From: Ignavibacteria bacterium
GTDB lineage: Bacteria; Bacteroidota; Ignavibacteria; UBA10030; SZUA-254
DNA: 9,088 nucleotides
Direction of reading: 5' to 3'
Assembly (NCBI GenBank): GCA_005877655.1
Contig: VBOC01000192.1
Location: 1 to 9,088 of the forward strand
How positions within the stretch are numbered: the first letter of the stretch is position 1; each line of letters starts with the position of its first letter. The position numbers and the translations under genes are program-made. Below are positions 1 to 7,451 of the stretch, in pieces. The notes under the pieces are model-generated. The model was not told the DNA's origin. It saw only the letters and a program-made list of their open reading frames with translations, and did not search any database.

Positions 1-688
1 CCGCCACGGAACCCGCGTTGCCGAAGCCCTGGACGACGATGCGCGCCCCCCGCAATTTGATATTCAAAAGATCGCACGCGCTCTGGATGCAGTAGAAGAC
101 GCCCCGCCCCGTCGCTTCGTTTCGGCCGAGCGACCCGCCGAGGCTCAACGGCTTTCCGGTTACGACACCGAGAACCGGGTATCCCTTCGTCATGCTGTAG
201 GTGTCCATGATCCAGGCCATGATCTGGGGAGTTGTGTAAACATCGGGCGCCGGGATGTCGATCTCGGGACCTATGATGGGCGAAATCCCGCTCGTATATC
301 GCCTCGTGACGTGCTCAATTTCGCGCATGGATAGTACTTTCGGATTGCAGCAGACGCCCCCTTTCCCTCCCCCATAGGGAATATTGACGATCGCACATTT
401 CCAGGTCATCCAGCACGCCAGTGCCTTGACCTCATCGAGCGTGACATCGGGGTGATACCGGATCCCCCCCTTGGCCGGCCCTCTGGCGGTGTTGAACTGT
501 ACGCGGAATCCTTCGAAACGCTTGATGGTGCCGTCGTCAAGCCGAACGGGAATATGGACGATGAGACATCGCTCCGGATAGCCGATCATTTCGCGGATGT
601 TCGGATCGAGCCCCAGGGCCTCGGAGGCGGTGGTAAAGTTCTGCCGCGCCATGTCGAATGCCGTGACCGCTGATTTTGCTGCTGCCAT
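1..688 (-). CDS. gdhA: Glutamate dehydrogenase (Glu/Leu/Phe/Val dehydrogenase family), N-terminal part
   Basis: The gene starts at ATG 688 and runs off the left edge after 229 codons, so the end of the nucleotide-binding domain is missing. The enzyme interconverts glutamate and 2-oxoglutarate plus ammonia with NAD(P)H in the cytoplasm. Visible family motifs are [10 protein letters not shown] (about residues 70-79, substrate-binding Lys72), the MTWK segment (Lys97), PYGGGKGG with the catalytic Lys109, the PAPDV segment with Asp149, and the start of the Rossmann fold with GFGNAG at 220-225. A strong Shine-Dalgarno (GGAAGGAGC) lies about 9 bases before the ATG and fixes the start. It follows metG by 21 bases in the same direction, so co-transcription is likely. 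Family assignment is secure; cofactor preference (NAD or NADP) cannot be judged from this part. Confidence 0.95.
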   Translation of the reverse strand, partial: MAAAKSAVTAFDMARQNFTTASEALGLDPNIREMIGYPERCLIVHIPVRLDDGTIKRFEGFRVQFNTARGPAKGGIRYHPDVTLDEVKALACWMTWKCAIVNIPYGGGKGGVCCNPKVLSMREIEHVTRRYTSGISPIIGPEIDIPAPDVYTTPQIMAWIMDTYSMTKGYPVLGVVTGKPLSLGGSLGRNEATGRGVFYCIQSACDLLNIKLRGARIVVQGFGNAGSVA

Positions 689-709
689 AACTATTGCTCC
701 TTCCCTTGG

Positions 710-1264
710 TTACTTCACACTGCTTCCCTCCGCCATGTCGCGCTCGGTCACCAGGATGGCGAGCCTGCCGTCATGATCGGATGCCGCCAGAAGCATGCCC
801 TGAGACTCCTGGCCCATGATTTTTGCGGGGGCAAGATTTGCAACGATCACGATCTTCTTGCCCACGAGATCCTCCGGCGCATAGTGCTGTGCGATGCCCG
901 CCACAATCTGCCGCTCCTCATTGCCTGTCGAAACGCGCAGCTTGAGAAGCTTGTCGGATTTGGGGATGCGTTCGGCGGCAATCACACGCGCTATTCGCAA
1001 GTCCAGCGTCCGAAACGTGTCGATGCCGACCGCCGCTTTCGTCGGCGGCGCATCACGGATCGGCAGTTCCGCCGGCGCCGATGGCTTTGGAAGATACTTT
1101 GCAATCACCTCGTCCTCAATTTTTGAAAAGAGAATCCTCGGCTCTCCGAGCCGATGGCCGTCCTTTAATAATTGAATACCGGCGCTCTTCCATCCTGAAT
1201 CGGACGGAGCGTCGGGGAGATTCAACATCTTCCAGCTGCAGGCAGAGATTGATCGCGAGAGCAC
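710..1264 (-). CDS. metG: Methionyl-tRNA synthetase, C-terminal fragment (frame-shifted)
   Basis: This open frame carries the C-terminal end of MetRS, out of frame with the main part upstream. MetRS-like sequence begins at about 1234 with WKMLNLP, the last helix of the anticodon-binding domain. LFSKIEDE, a usual element after that domain, follows at residues 45-52. A complete EMAP-II/Trbp111-like tRNA-binding OB fold occupies about residues 81-184 and ends in SSVK, as in dimeric long-form MetRS. The GTG at 1264 is only the first possible start in this frame: the ten residues before WKMLN are metG sequence read out of frame, and no ribosome-binding site was seen. The fragment is therefore best read as the 3' part of a broken metG rather than a separate gene. 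A stand-alone tRNA-binding protein is possible in principle but unlikely. Confidence 0.85.
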   Translation of the reverse strand: MLSRSISACSWKMLNLPDAPSDSGWKSAGIQLLKDGHRLGEPRILFSKIEDEVIAKYLPKPSAPAELPIRDAPPTKAAVGIDTFRTLDLRIARVIAAERIPKSDKLLKLRVSTGNEERQIVAGIAQHYAPEDLVGKKIVIVANLAPAKIMGQESQGMLLAASDHDGRLAILVTERDMAEGSSVK

Positions 1265-2744
1265 AGCGCCCCGGGTTATCCTTCAGGAGTTTCCACGGCT
1301 CGTTATCATTGAAATATTTGTTGCCGAACCGGACGAGATTCATGACCGCGAGCGCCCCCTCCTTAAACTGGTATTGTTCAAAGGCCGACCCCGCCGATTT
1401 GCCTGCCGATACGATCTCATGCTCAAGCGATGCGTCGGTCGAACCGGCCCCCTTCGTCTTCAGGTTGCGGATTCCGTCCGCGGGAGGCACCTTACCCGCA
1501 AAATTGCGGTGGGCGAACGTCAGCGTGCGGTTGACAAAGTTTCCGAGGATATCGGCCAGTTCATTGTTCGTGCGCGCCTGGAAGTCTTTCCAGTAAAAGT
1601 CGGCGTCCCTGTATTCCGGCAGGTTCATCGTCAGCGAGTATCTCAGCGTATCCGCCGGGAATGCGTCGATAAAATCATCCACGTCGATCCCCCATCCGCG
1701 GCTCTTGGAAAATTTCTGCCCTTCGAAGTTCAGGAATTCGTTCGCCGGAACATTTGCGGGCAGGATGTACTTGTCAGCGCTATGCTCGTTCCAAGCCATG
1801 AGCATGGCGGGAAATACGATGCAGTGGAAGACGATGTTGTCCTTCCCGATGAAGGCCACATATTTTGTTGACCAATCCTGCCAGTAATCCTTCCATCGGC
1901 CGGGCGCTCCCGTCGCCGCGGCCCACTCCTTTGTGGCGGAAATGTAACCGAGAACCGCATCGAACCAGACGTAGAGAACCTTCTTCTCGAACCCCTTCAG
2001 GGGCACCCTCACCCCCCAATCGAGGTCGCGCGTCACGGCCCGGTCCTGGAGTCCTTCCGCGAACCATCCCCGGCAGTAATTGAGGACGTTTTCCTTCCAG
2101 CCGTCCCTCTTGTCGGCCCTGGCGATGTAGTCCTTCAGTTTGTCCTGATAATCTCCCAGCGGAAAATACCAATGCGTCGTTTCACGCATCGAAGGCCGCT
2201 CGCCTGTGATCTTGCTTCGCGGATTGATCAGGTCCGTGGGATTCAAATACGTTCCGCAGCGCTCGCACTGGTCTCCGCGCGCCTCCGGGTTCTGGCAGAC
2301 CGGGCAGGTCCCCTCGACGTACCTGTCCGGAAGAAACATTTTCGCCTTTTCGTCGTAGAGCTGTTTCTCTTTCTTTTCCTTGAGTATGTCGGCTGCATGG
2401 AGCTTGAGGAAGAACTCCTTCGCCGTCTCGTGGTGGAGCGGCCGGGAGGTGCGGGAATAGTTGTCGAAGCTCATTCCAAATCTCTCAAAGGCCGTTTTGT
2501 TCAACGCATGGTACCGGTCAACGATGGCCTGCGGCGTCGTCTGTTCCGCTTCGGCGGTGATGGTGATCGGTACGCCGTGCTCATCCGATCCGCAGACGAA
2601 GAGCACATCGCGCTTCATCGACCGTTGGTACCGGGCATAGATATCCGCCGGGAGGTACGCGCCCGCCAGATGGCCGAGGTGAATCTTTCCGTTGGCGTAG
2701 GGCAGCGCGGCCGTGACGAGTATCCGTTTCCACTGGTTCTTCAT
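1116..2744 (-). CDS. metG: Methionyl-tRNA synthetase, catalytic and partial anticodon-binding region (frame-shifted at 3' end)
   Basis: A class I aminoacyl-tRNA synthetase that charges tRNA-Met. Counting from ATG 2744, it shows the HIGH-type motif HLGH at 22-25, a zinc knuckle with Cys147, Cys150, Cys160 and Cys163, the KMSKS-type loop KFSKS at 344-348, and an anticodon-binding helical domain up to LCLQL (residue 504, about position 1233). After that the frame continues into about 38 residues unlike MetRS and stops at 1116, while the true C-terminus continues in another frame (710 to about 1234). An upstream ATG at 2837 is open, but its 31 extra residues overlap holB and do not look like MetRS; ATG 2744, ten bases after the holB stop, gives the normal N-terminus MKNQWKRILVTAALPYANG. 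The joined protein would be about 700 residues if roughly 20 missing residues were restored, which is normal for the family. Confidence 0.9.
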   Translation of the reverse strand: MKNQWKRILVTAALPYANGKIHLGHLAGAYLPADIYARYQRSMKRDVLFVCGSDEHGVPITITAEAEQTTPQAIVDRYHALNKTAFERFGMSFDNYSRTSRPLHHETAKEFFLKLHAADILKEKKEKQLYDEKAKMFLPDRYVEGTCPVCQNPEARGDQCERCGTYLNPTDLINPRSKITGERPSMRETTHWYFPLGDYQDKLKDYIARADKRDGWKENVLNYCRGWFAEGLQDRAVTRDLDWGVRVPLKGFEKKVLYVWFDAVLGYISATKEWAAATGAPGRWKDYWQDWSTKYVAFIGKDNIVFHCIVFPAMLMAWNEHSADKYILPANVPANEFLNFEGQKFSKSRGWGIDVDDFIDAFPADTLRYSLTMNLPEYRDADFYWKDFQARTNNELADILGNFVNRTLTFAHRNFAGKVPPADGIRNLKTKGAGSTDASLEHEIVSAGKSAGSAFEQYQFKEGALAVMNLVRFGNKYFNDNEPWKLLKDNPGRCALAINLCLQLEDVESPRRSVRFRMEERRYSIIKGRPSARRAEDSLFKN

Positions 2745-2754
2745 CGGTTGTTTC

Positions 2755-3912
2755 TTATGGACCGGCCGATCCGGCTGGGGAGGAGCGCACGTCCGTGAGT
2801 TCTGAGGGATTGATACTCTCTTGCAATGCGAGGGCAAGATTCAACAAGACGAGCGGAATATACGCATTTTTGTCAACAAGCGAAACAGCGCGATCGACGG
2901 CGGCGATTGCGCCGGGCAGATCGATCCTCTTGTACCGGGCGATCAGTCTCCGGAGAGAACCTCCGTCCTCCGGCTCGCCCGCGCCGCCCTCTTTCAGGAG
3001 CATCGCATCCCGGAGCCAGTCCTGCAAAAGCAGCAGAAGCTCTCCTATCTCCTGTTTCTCATGAGCACTTGCTACGGCCTCGATCGAATTGCCGATCTCC
3101 TCCCTGGAGCCCCCGAGGGCGGTCCTCAGGAAATCGACTGCCTCCAGGGAGCGTTCCTTCAGATCCGAATGGAGCCGCTGGAGAGCCTTCGCGTAGTTGC
3201 CGCCTGAGAGTTTCGCAACCGCCGCCGCTTCTTCCGGCACAATGTTCTCCCGTTCTTCGAGCGCGGCCTGGATCTCTCCGGCGGTCAGGGGCGCCAGGCG
3301 CACGTGCTGACACCGGGACACGATGGTCCGCAGGAGACGATCGGGCAGTGACGTCGTGAGGATCAGAATCGTATTCTCCGGCGGTTCTTCGAGCGTTTTG
3401 AGAAGCGCGTTCGAGGCGTCTTCCGCCATCGCCTCGGCATTGAGAATGATGAAGATCCTCCTCCCCGTTTCGAATCCGGCAAGCGAGGATTCCTTCCGGA
3501 TGAGGCGGACGCTGTTGATCTTGATCGTATTGGCCTTCGGTATTGTCATGGCGAGGTAGGGATTGAGCGCCTTCAATCGCACCTGTTCCTGCACGAGGGC
3601 GATGTCGGCATCGGACAATTTCGAGAGCGGAAGATCCCCCAGTTTCTCGTTCCGCCCGGCGGGAAGCGAGAATACCAGCGTCAGGTTGGGATGCTGGAGT
3701 GATTCCACCCTCACGCAATTCCTGCACTCCCCGCACGCTTCGGTCCCCGATCGTTCACACAAGAGGGCCTTCGCGAACTCGATGGCCGCGGGATCCTGGC
3801 CTGACCCTTCCGGTCCGGAAAAAAGGTAGGCATGGGCAACTCGCTTGCTGGCGAGAATGCCGGTGAGCAATGTCTTGAGCCGGGATTGGGAGACGATACT
3901 CTTCCAGGCCAT
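2755..3912 (-). CDS. holB: DNA polymerase III subunit delta' (clamp loader)
   Basis: A 385-residue clamp-loader AAA+ subunit that helps place the sliding clamp on primed DNA. A P-loop-like segment GPEGSGQD lies at 33-40, with Gln where ATP-binding relatives have Lys. A zinc module with Cys52, Cys60, Cys63 and Cys66 follows, then a degenerate Walker B region (FIILNAEAM, Asn for Asp), the segment NALLKTLEEPPE at 168-179, and the SRC motif at 199-201 that delta' and gamma share. Loss of a functional P-loop with SRC retained fits delta' rather than DnaX. The frame is open upstream to 4152, but that stretch is antisense-like sequence over the Omp85 gene. ATG 3912, one base after the Omp85 stop (TAACATG), gives the normal N-terminus MAWKSIVSQ. 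No clear Shine-Dalgarno is present, so translation probably depends on coupling to the upstream gene. Confidence 0.9.
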   Translation of the reverse strand: MAWKSIVSQSRLKTLLTGILASKRVAHAYLFSGPEGSGQDPAAIEFAKALLCERSGTEACGECRNCVRVESLQHPNLTLVFSLPAGRNEKLGDLPLSKLSDADIALVQEQVRLKALNPYLAMTIPKANTIKINSVRLIRKESSLAGFETGRRIFIILNAEAMAEDASNALLKTLEEPPENTILILTTSLPDRLLRTIVSRCQHVRLAPLTAGEIQAALEERENIVPEEAAAVAKLSGGNYAKALQRLHSDLKERSLEAVDFLRTALGGSREEIGNSIEAVASAHEKQEIGELLLLLQDWLRDAMLLKEGGAGEPEDGGSLRRLIARYKRIDLPGAIAAVDRAVSLVDKNAYIPLVLLNLALALQESINPSELTDVRSSPAGSAGP

Positions 3913-3913
3913 G

Positions 3914-6016
3914 TTAAAAGGCGTGGCCGATCCCGAAATGAATGACGCCTCCGGAGAGCGTTTCCCCGACAAATTGCCGCTTGAAAACGGTCTGCCTGCC
4001 GCGCGGTTCCTTCGGATCATAAAGCCGGAATCCATAGTCGATCCGGAACGGGCCGAAATACGTTTCGTAGCGGAAGCCGACCCCCGCCGCAGCGGCGATG
4101 TCCCGGATCCTGAAGTCCGTGATATCGCTCCAGAGATTGCCAAAATCAACAAAATAAACCGTCCAGATATTGTCCATCCTTATAAAACCGAACTTTCCGA
4201 ATCCCCGAAATTGATTGATCCGCAGCTCGGCGCTTCCTTCGAAAATGAAGTTACCACCGAACTCGACGAGGGCTTCGGGCATCTGGCCCAGCTCGCGCGC
4301 CCTCCACCCGCGAACGCTTCCGCTCCCTCCGGCGAAGAATCGCCTGTTCAACGGTATGCTGACACCGATTGTCCTGCTCTCTCCATACTTGTCCTGGTAG
4401 CCCGTCTTCAGTTTGAGGGCCAGGATGTTGAATCTGGTTGAGGTGAGGTCCTGATACCATCTTCCGAGGAGTGTCATTTTATAGTATTGCGTGAACGGAA
4501 GGTCCAGGCGAATCCGCGGGAGCAATTTGGGCAGAATCCCTGATTCTTCCAGGACGATGCTGTTGAAGAACCCCGCGGTGGGTGAAAAAATATCGTTCGT
4601 CCTGTCGCGCTGGAGCGTCAGTGTGAGGATTGAATTGAACTGGGGCTGGTCTTCCTCGCGCAGCAGGGCAAGAACCTTCTCCGGCTTAACGCTGTCGGTG
4701 AGAAACTCAGGCCGCACGCGCTCGAGCGTCCAATCGAGCGATCCATAGGTATAGGTGGCAAACTGCTTGCTCAGACCCATCTTGTTCTTGAGAATATAAA
4801 GAATGTAGGGCTTTTGCTTTTGCGCATTAAAGGCCATCGTCCAGGAACCGCTCAAGGTCCGCGTAAAGAGGTAGGGCTGGAGAATCTGAAATTGAATCTC
4901 GGCGGACCCCACTGTGGTGGTGTCGTGGACCGCCGGACTTGCAAAGAGTTCGCTGATCGATTGCGTCCGGACCCTTGAGCGCGCATTGAACAATCTTCCG
5001 TCACCGAGGAAGTTCCGGTTTGTGAACCCCAGGCCGACGCCGAGATTGAACTCGTTATTCTCGTCCGAGACAAGAAGCTCCGGGGAAAGCTCATTACGGG
5101 GCCGGGGCCTGACAAGGACCTCGATCGGGATCTTCGAAGATGACACGCTGTCGGCCGGTGATGCATGATCGATGGTTGCGAGCTCGAACAGGCCCAGGCG
5201 GTTCAGATTCCGTTCGCTGGAGAGCTCCTTTTCGCGGCTGTAAACGTCTCCGGGCTCGAAATCGAGCTGCCGGAGCGCTAGGTTGTCGGTGATATCCGGC
5301 CGGGGAGGATCCACCTTCACGCCGACGTCGCCGAATTGATATTTCTTTCCGATGGTAAGGGTGAACACGAGGAGAAAATTGCCCGTCGATAGCGTGCGAA
5401 ACGCGCCCGAACTGTCATATTCGAATCTCGCCGCGGGATAGCCGTTGTTCGCAAGGATGTCCAGTATGCGGCGGATCTCGGCCGATCCGCTTGCCCGTTC
5501 ATACGGCATCCCTTTCTGGATCAGCGGTTCCTTGAAAATCTTTTCCGCCACATCCTCGCCGATCCCCCGCAGTCCCCGGAAGACGACACTGTCGACGAGC
5601 GAACGCTTTTTCTCATCGATCGCAAAGAGGATGTCGACACTCTGATCGCTTGAATCGATCCGGTACTTTCCTTCGATCAGGCCGTCATAGAATCCGCGCT
5701 CCTGGTAGAACTCGACGAGACGTTTCTGGTCCGCCTCGAGCCTATCGGGGTCAAAATATTCGGGTTTGGAGCCGAATTTTTCTCCGAGTAGCCGATAAAG
5801 GAATTTTGAGATCCCTCCCGGCGTCGGTTTCGATTGAATGAGATCCTGCAGCTCCCCCCCCGAGAATGTCTTGTTCCCCGTAAATTCCACCTTATCGATC
5901 TCCAGATCTCGCTGGTCGGGCAGGGGCTGGGCGAGCGCCGCCGGAATGGCTATGAAGAAGAGGAAGGGAATCGACGGTGGCCCGAGAAACCCCGAACGGA
6001 TGATCAGGCCGGGCAT
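3914..6016 (-). CDS. Omp85-family outer membrane protein (BamA/TamA-like)
   Basis: A protein of 700 residues (706 if started at ATG 6034) that should insert or export proteins across the outer membrane. A signal peptide is visible: a short basic start, a hydrophobic run around PFLFFIAIPA and an ALAQ cleavage site. About three POTRA domains follow, roughly residues 38-135, 136-223 and 224-303 by the shorter count. The C-terminal half is a beta-barrel with the signature GGSGSVRGW (VRGW near 568-571) of the conserved inward loop, a late strand GPFRIDYGFRLYD, and a terminal Phe (HFGIGHAF) as in outer-membrane barrels. Three POTRA domains and this length resemble TamA or short BamA-like homologues of the Bacteroidota/Chlorobi group; I cannot decide between them. 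ATG 6016 is preferred because ATG 6034 lies inside a terminator stem; neither has a good Shine-Dalgarno. It heads the run with holB and metG. Confidence 0.88.
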   Translation of the reverse strand: MPGLIIRSGFLGPPSIPFLFFIAIPAALAQPLPDQRDLEIDKVEFTGNKTFSGGELQDLIQSKPTPGGISKFLYRLLGEKFGSKPEYFDPDRLEADQKRLVEFYQERGFYDGLIEGKYRIDSSDQSVDILFAIDEKKRSLVDSVVFRGLRGIGEDVAEKIFKEPLIQKGMPYERASGSAEIRRILDILANNGYPAARFEYDSSGAFRTLSTGNFLLVFTLTIGKKYQFGDVGVKVDPPRPDITDNLALRQLDFEPGDVYSREKELSSERNLNRLGLFELATIDHASPADSVSSSKIPIEVLVRPRPRNELSPELLVSDENNEFNLGVGLGFTNRNFLGDGRLFNARSRVRTQSISELFASPAVHDTTTVGSAEIQFQILQPYLFTRTLSGSWTMAFNAQKQKPYILYILKNKMGLSKQFATYTYGSLDWTLERVRPEFLTDSVKPEKVLALLREEDQPQFNSILTLTLQRDRTNDIFSPTAGFFNSIVLEESGILPKLLPRIRLDLPFTQYYKMTLLGRWYQDLTSTRFNILALKLKTGYQDKYGESRTIGVSIPLNRRFFAGGSGSVRGWRARELGQMPEALVEFGGNFIFEGSAELRINQFRGFGKFGFIRMDNIWTVYFVDFGNLWSDITDFRIRDIAAAAGVGFRYETYFGPFRIDYGFRLYDPKEPRGRQTVFKRQFVGETLSGGVIHFGIGHAF

Positions 6017-6019
6017 CCT

Positions 6020-6055
6020 AAACAAAAAACCCATCCGCGATCCGGCTGGATGGGT
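6020..6055 (-). terminator. Rho-independent terminator after the M23 peptidase/DUF2795 unit
   Basis: On the minus strand an 8-bp perfect stem, ACCCATCC paired with GGATGGGT, encloses an 11-base loop and is followed directly by TTTTTGTTT. The plus strand has no T-run on the other side, so it acts in one direction only. It lies 75 bases after the DUF2795 stop. Its 3' arm contains the alternative ATG 6034 of the Omp85 frame, and its T-tract ends three bases before ATG 6016. Confidence 0.8.
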
Positions 6056-6067
6056 GCTGGGTGCATG

Positions 6068-6112
6068 CTGAGAATGCCGCGCCGCAAACGTTTCCGGATT
6101 GCGCTTTCTCAG
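6068..6112 (-). repeat. Imperfect inverted repeat (possible RNA hairpin) between DUF2795 and Omp85 genes
   Basis: The outer arms CTGAGAA and TTCTCAG (7 bp, perfect) enclose inner arms CGCAA and TTGCG (5 bp) with unpaired bases between them. It begins 18 bases after the DUF2795 stop and ends just before the intrinsic terminator. It could protect the 3' end of the upstream transcript or form part of the Omp85 leader. No T-tract follows, so it is not a terminator by itself. Confidence 0.35.
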
Positions 6113-6130
6113 TATTGCAGAGCAGGGCGA

Positions 6131-6355
6131 TCAGTACTCGTTTTCATCTTCAAAGAAGAAATCGCCGTCGGTGGGATAGTCCGGCCAGATCTCTTCCATA
6201 TTTTCGTACGGTTCGTCGGCGTCTTCCAGCTCCTGGAGGTTTTCGATCACCTCCGACGGCGCCCCGGTCCTCATTGCATAATCGATCAGCTCTTCTTTCG
6301 TGGCAGGCCACGGTGCTTCATCGAGATATGAAGCGAGTTCCATCGTCCAGATCAT
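6131..6355 (-). CDS. Small acidic DUF2795-family protein
   Basis: A 74-residue protein of unknown function. The segment PWPATKEELIDYAMRTGAP (about 15-33), followed by VIENLQELED, matches the DUF2795 pattern in which a short helical module carries an ATK(E/D)EL(I)xYA motif. It is extremely acidic: about 23 Asp/Glu against one Lys and one Arg, with a C-terminal tail rich in Asp, Glu and Phe. There is no signal peptide or membrane segment, so it should be cytoplasmic. A clear Shine-Dalgarno (GAGGAG) lies about 7 bases before ATG 6355; the ATG at 6343 is less well placed. It is downstream of the M23 peptidase by 84 bases and upstream of the terminator, so it is probably the last gene of that transcript. 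A partner or regulator role is only a guess. Confidence 0.82.
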   Translation of the reverse strand: MIWTMELASYLDEAPWPATKEELIDYAMRTGAPSEVIENLQELEDADEPYENMEEIWPDYPTDGDFFFEDENEY

Positions 6356-6439
6356 CGTGGGCTCCTCGATCTTCCGATAACATTAATACAGAAAACAGCG
6401 GGCAGACTGCAAAAGTTCAACGGCGGCGGATTGTGATCC

Positions 6440-7441
6440 TTAGTGCGCTGCAAGCTGAGCGCGGTACTCGGAGGCCTTGAGATCATCCAGGAAGTAATCG
6501 GCGGGGTTCTTGCAGATACCATTGAACCGGACTTCGTAGTGCAGGTGGGGCCCGCTGACGAGACCGGTCCTCCCGCTCTTGGCGATGACCTCGCCGCGCA
6601 CGACGTGAGCGCCCGCGCGGACGAGCACCTTCGAGAGATGAGCATACAGGGTCTGGTAGCCATATCCGTGGCTCAGAATCAACGTTATCCCGTACCCCCC
6701 GCCGCTCTGACCCGCCATATCGACGACCCCGTCCGCGGCAGCGACAACCGGAGTCCCGACATCGTTGACGATATCAATGCCCTCATGCGTTCTCATGATT
6801 CCCAGAACCGGGTGCATGCGTATCCCAAAATCGTGAGCGGAGTAGAATCCGTCCATCGGCTTCAGAGCGGGCAACGCGGCAAAATACGACTTGTTGTATT
6901 GATACTTCCGCTCGATTTGCAGGTAGCTCTGCTCCTGGACCTTGAGTTCGGCCACCATTTTCTCGAGCGTCGAAGCCGCCGACTGCAGGTGCTCGGTGCC
7001 GTTGTCGCTTATTACATCCGACAGGGGTTGCGCCGCCGCGCCTCCGGTTCCGGCGGAGGCAGCCGCCTCGTCCAGCTTCGGCAGGTCTACCAGAAGGCGC
7101 AATTGATTTCCCTGCGCATTCAGGTGGTTCATCGAGGTTTCCAGCTCCCCGACACGGGCATCGAGCGTTAAAACCCGCTCCTTGAGGACCTGGTTTTCGC
7201 GCTTCATTCCGGCTTGCCCCCCGTATCCGAGCCCCAGCAAATCCCCGGCCAGATCGTTTGCAAAATAAATCGCCGTCACACCGATCGCCAGCACGCCCAA
7301 CGATGCAAGGCTCCACTTGAGATGGAGGCGCTTCACCAGGTGCAGGTTTTGACCCTCGTCCAGGTAGTAGTGCTCCCTTCGCAGCGCGCGCTTGATCGCC
7401 GCCAGGAGGAGGCTCAATATTTTTTTCATCCACCGAACCAT
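6440..7441 (-). CDS. Membrane-anchored M23-family metallopeptidase (LytM/peptidoglycan endopeptidase-like)
   Basis: A 333-residue protein with a basic cytoplasmic N-terminus (about 1-41), one membrane segment (about 43-62), a coiled-coil stretch (about 79-118), an Ala/Gly-rich linker, and a C-terminal M23 domain (about 195-320). The zinc ligands are visible as HEGID (His219, Asp223) and the second His of HLH (His301), with catalytic His268 (YAHLS) and His299. All key residues are present, so it should be an active zinc endopeptidase cutting peptide cross-links in peptidoglycan, unlike degenerate EnvC/NlpD-type activators. The coiled coil suggests self-association or partner binding in the periplasm. 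An AAGGAA motif lies about 13 bases before ATG 7441; ATG 7429 is an alternative. It is the first gene after a strong promoter and is followed by the DUF2795 gene. Confidence 0.92.
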   Translation of the reverse strand: MVRWMKKILSLLLAAIKRALRREHYYLDEGQNLHLVKRLHLKWSLASLGVLAIGVTAIYFANDLAGDLLGLGYGGQAGMKRENQVLKERVLTLDARVGELETSMNHLNAQGNQLRLLVDLPKLDEAAASAGTGGAAAQPLSDVISDNGTEHLQSAASTLEKMVAELKVQEQSYLQIERKYQYNKSYFAALPALKPMDGFYSAHDFGIRMHPVLGIMRTHEGIDIVNDVGTPVVAAADGVVDMAGQSGGGYGITLILSHGYGYQTLYAHLSKVLVRAGAHVVRGEVIAKSGRTGLVSGPHLHYEVRFNGICKNPADYFLDDLKASEYRAQLAAH

Positions 7442-7451
7442 GTCAGGGCTT

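Noticed and set aside
1232..1238. Programmed frameshifting or ribosomal bypassing in metG or hprK
   Set aside because: There is no slippery heptamer or downstream structure, and conserved residues are missing from the DNA altogether, so no change of frame could restore the proteins.
2172..2798. 208-residue plus-strand open frame antisense to metG
   Set aside because: It lies opposite motif-bearing MetRS sequence, has no recognisable domain, and is the kind of long shadow frame expected in GC-rich coding DNA.
2745..2837. N-terminal extension of metG to ATG 2837
   Set aside because: The extra 31 residues overlap the holB coding end and do not resemble MetRS; ATG 2744 gives the canonical N-terminus.
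3913..4152. N-terminal extension of holB to 4152
   Set aside because: The 80 extra residues are Ser/Arg-rich translation of Omp85 sequence in another frame; delta' homologues start at MAWKSI-like sequence.
3845..4441. 198-residue plus-strand open frame across the holB/Omp85 junction
   Set aside because: It is antisense to the barrel domain of the Omp85 gene and shows no family motif; shadow frame.
6035..6130. Promoter for the Omp85 gene
   Set aside because: No convincing -35/-10 pair was found; AACGTTTG comes close to TAnnTTTG but lacks an upstream partner at the right spacing.
6356..6439. Possible separate promoter for the DUF2795 gene (TTTTGCAG, then TATTAA)
   Set aside because: The -35-like part matches only three bases and TAnnTTTG is not met; the gene is better explained by the upstream promoter.
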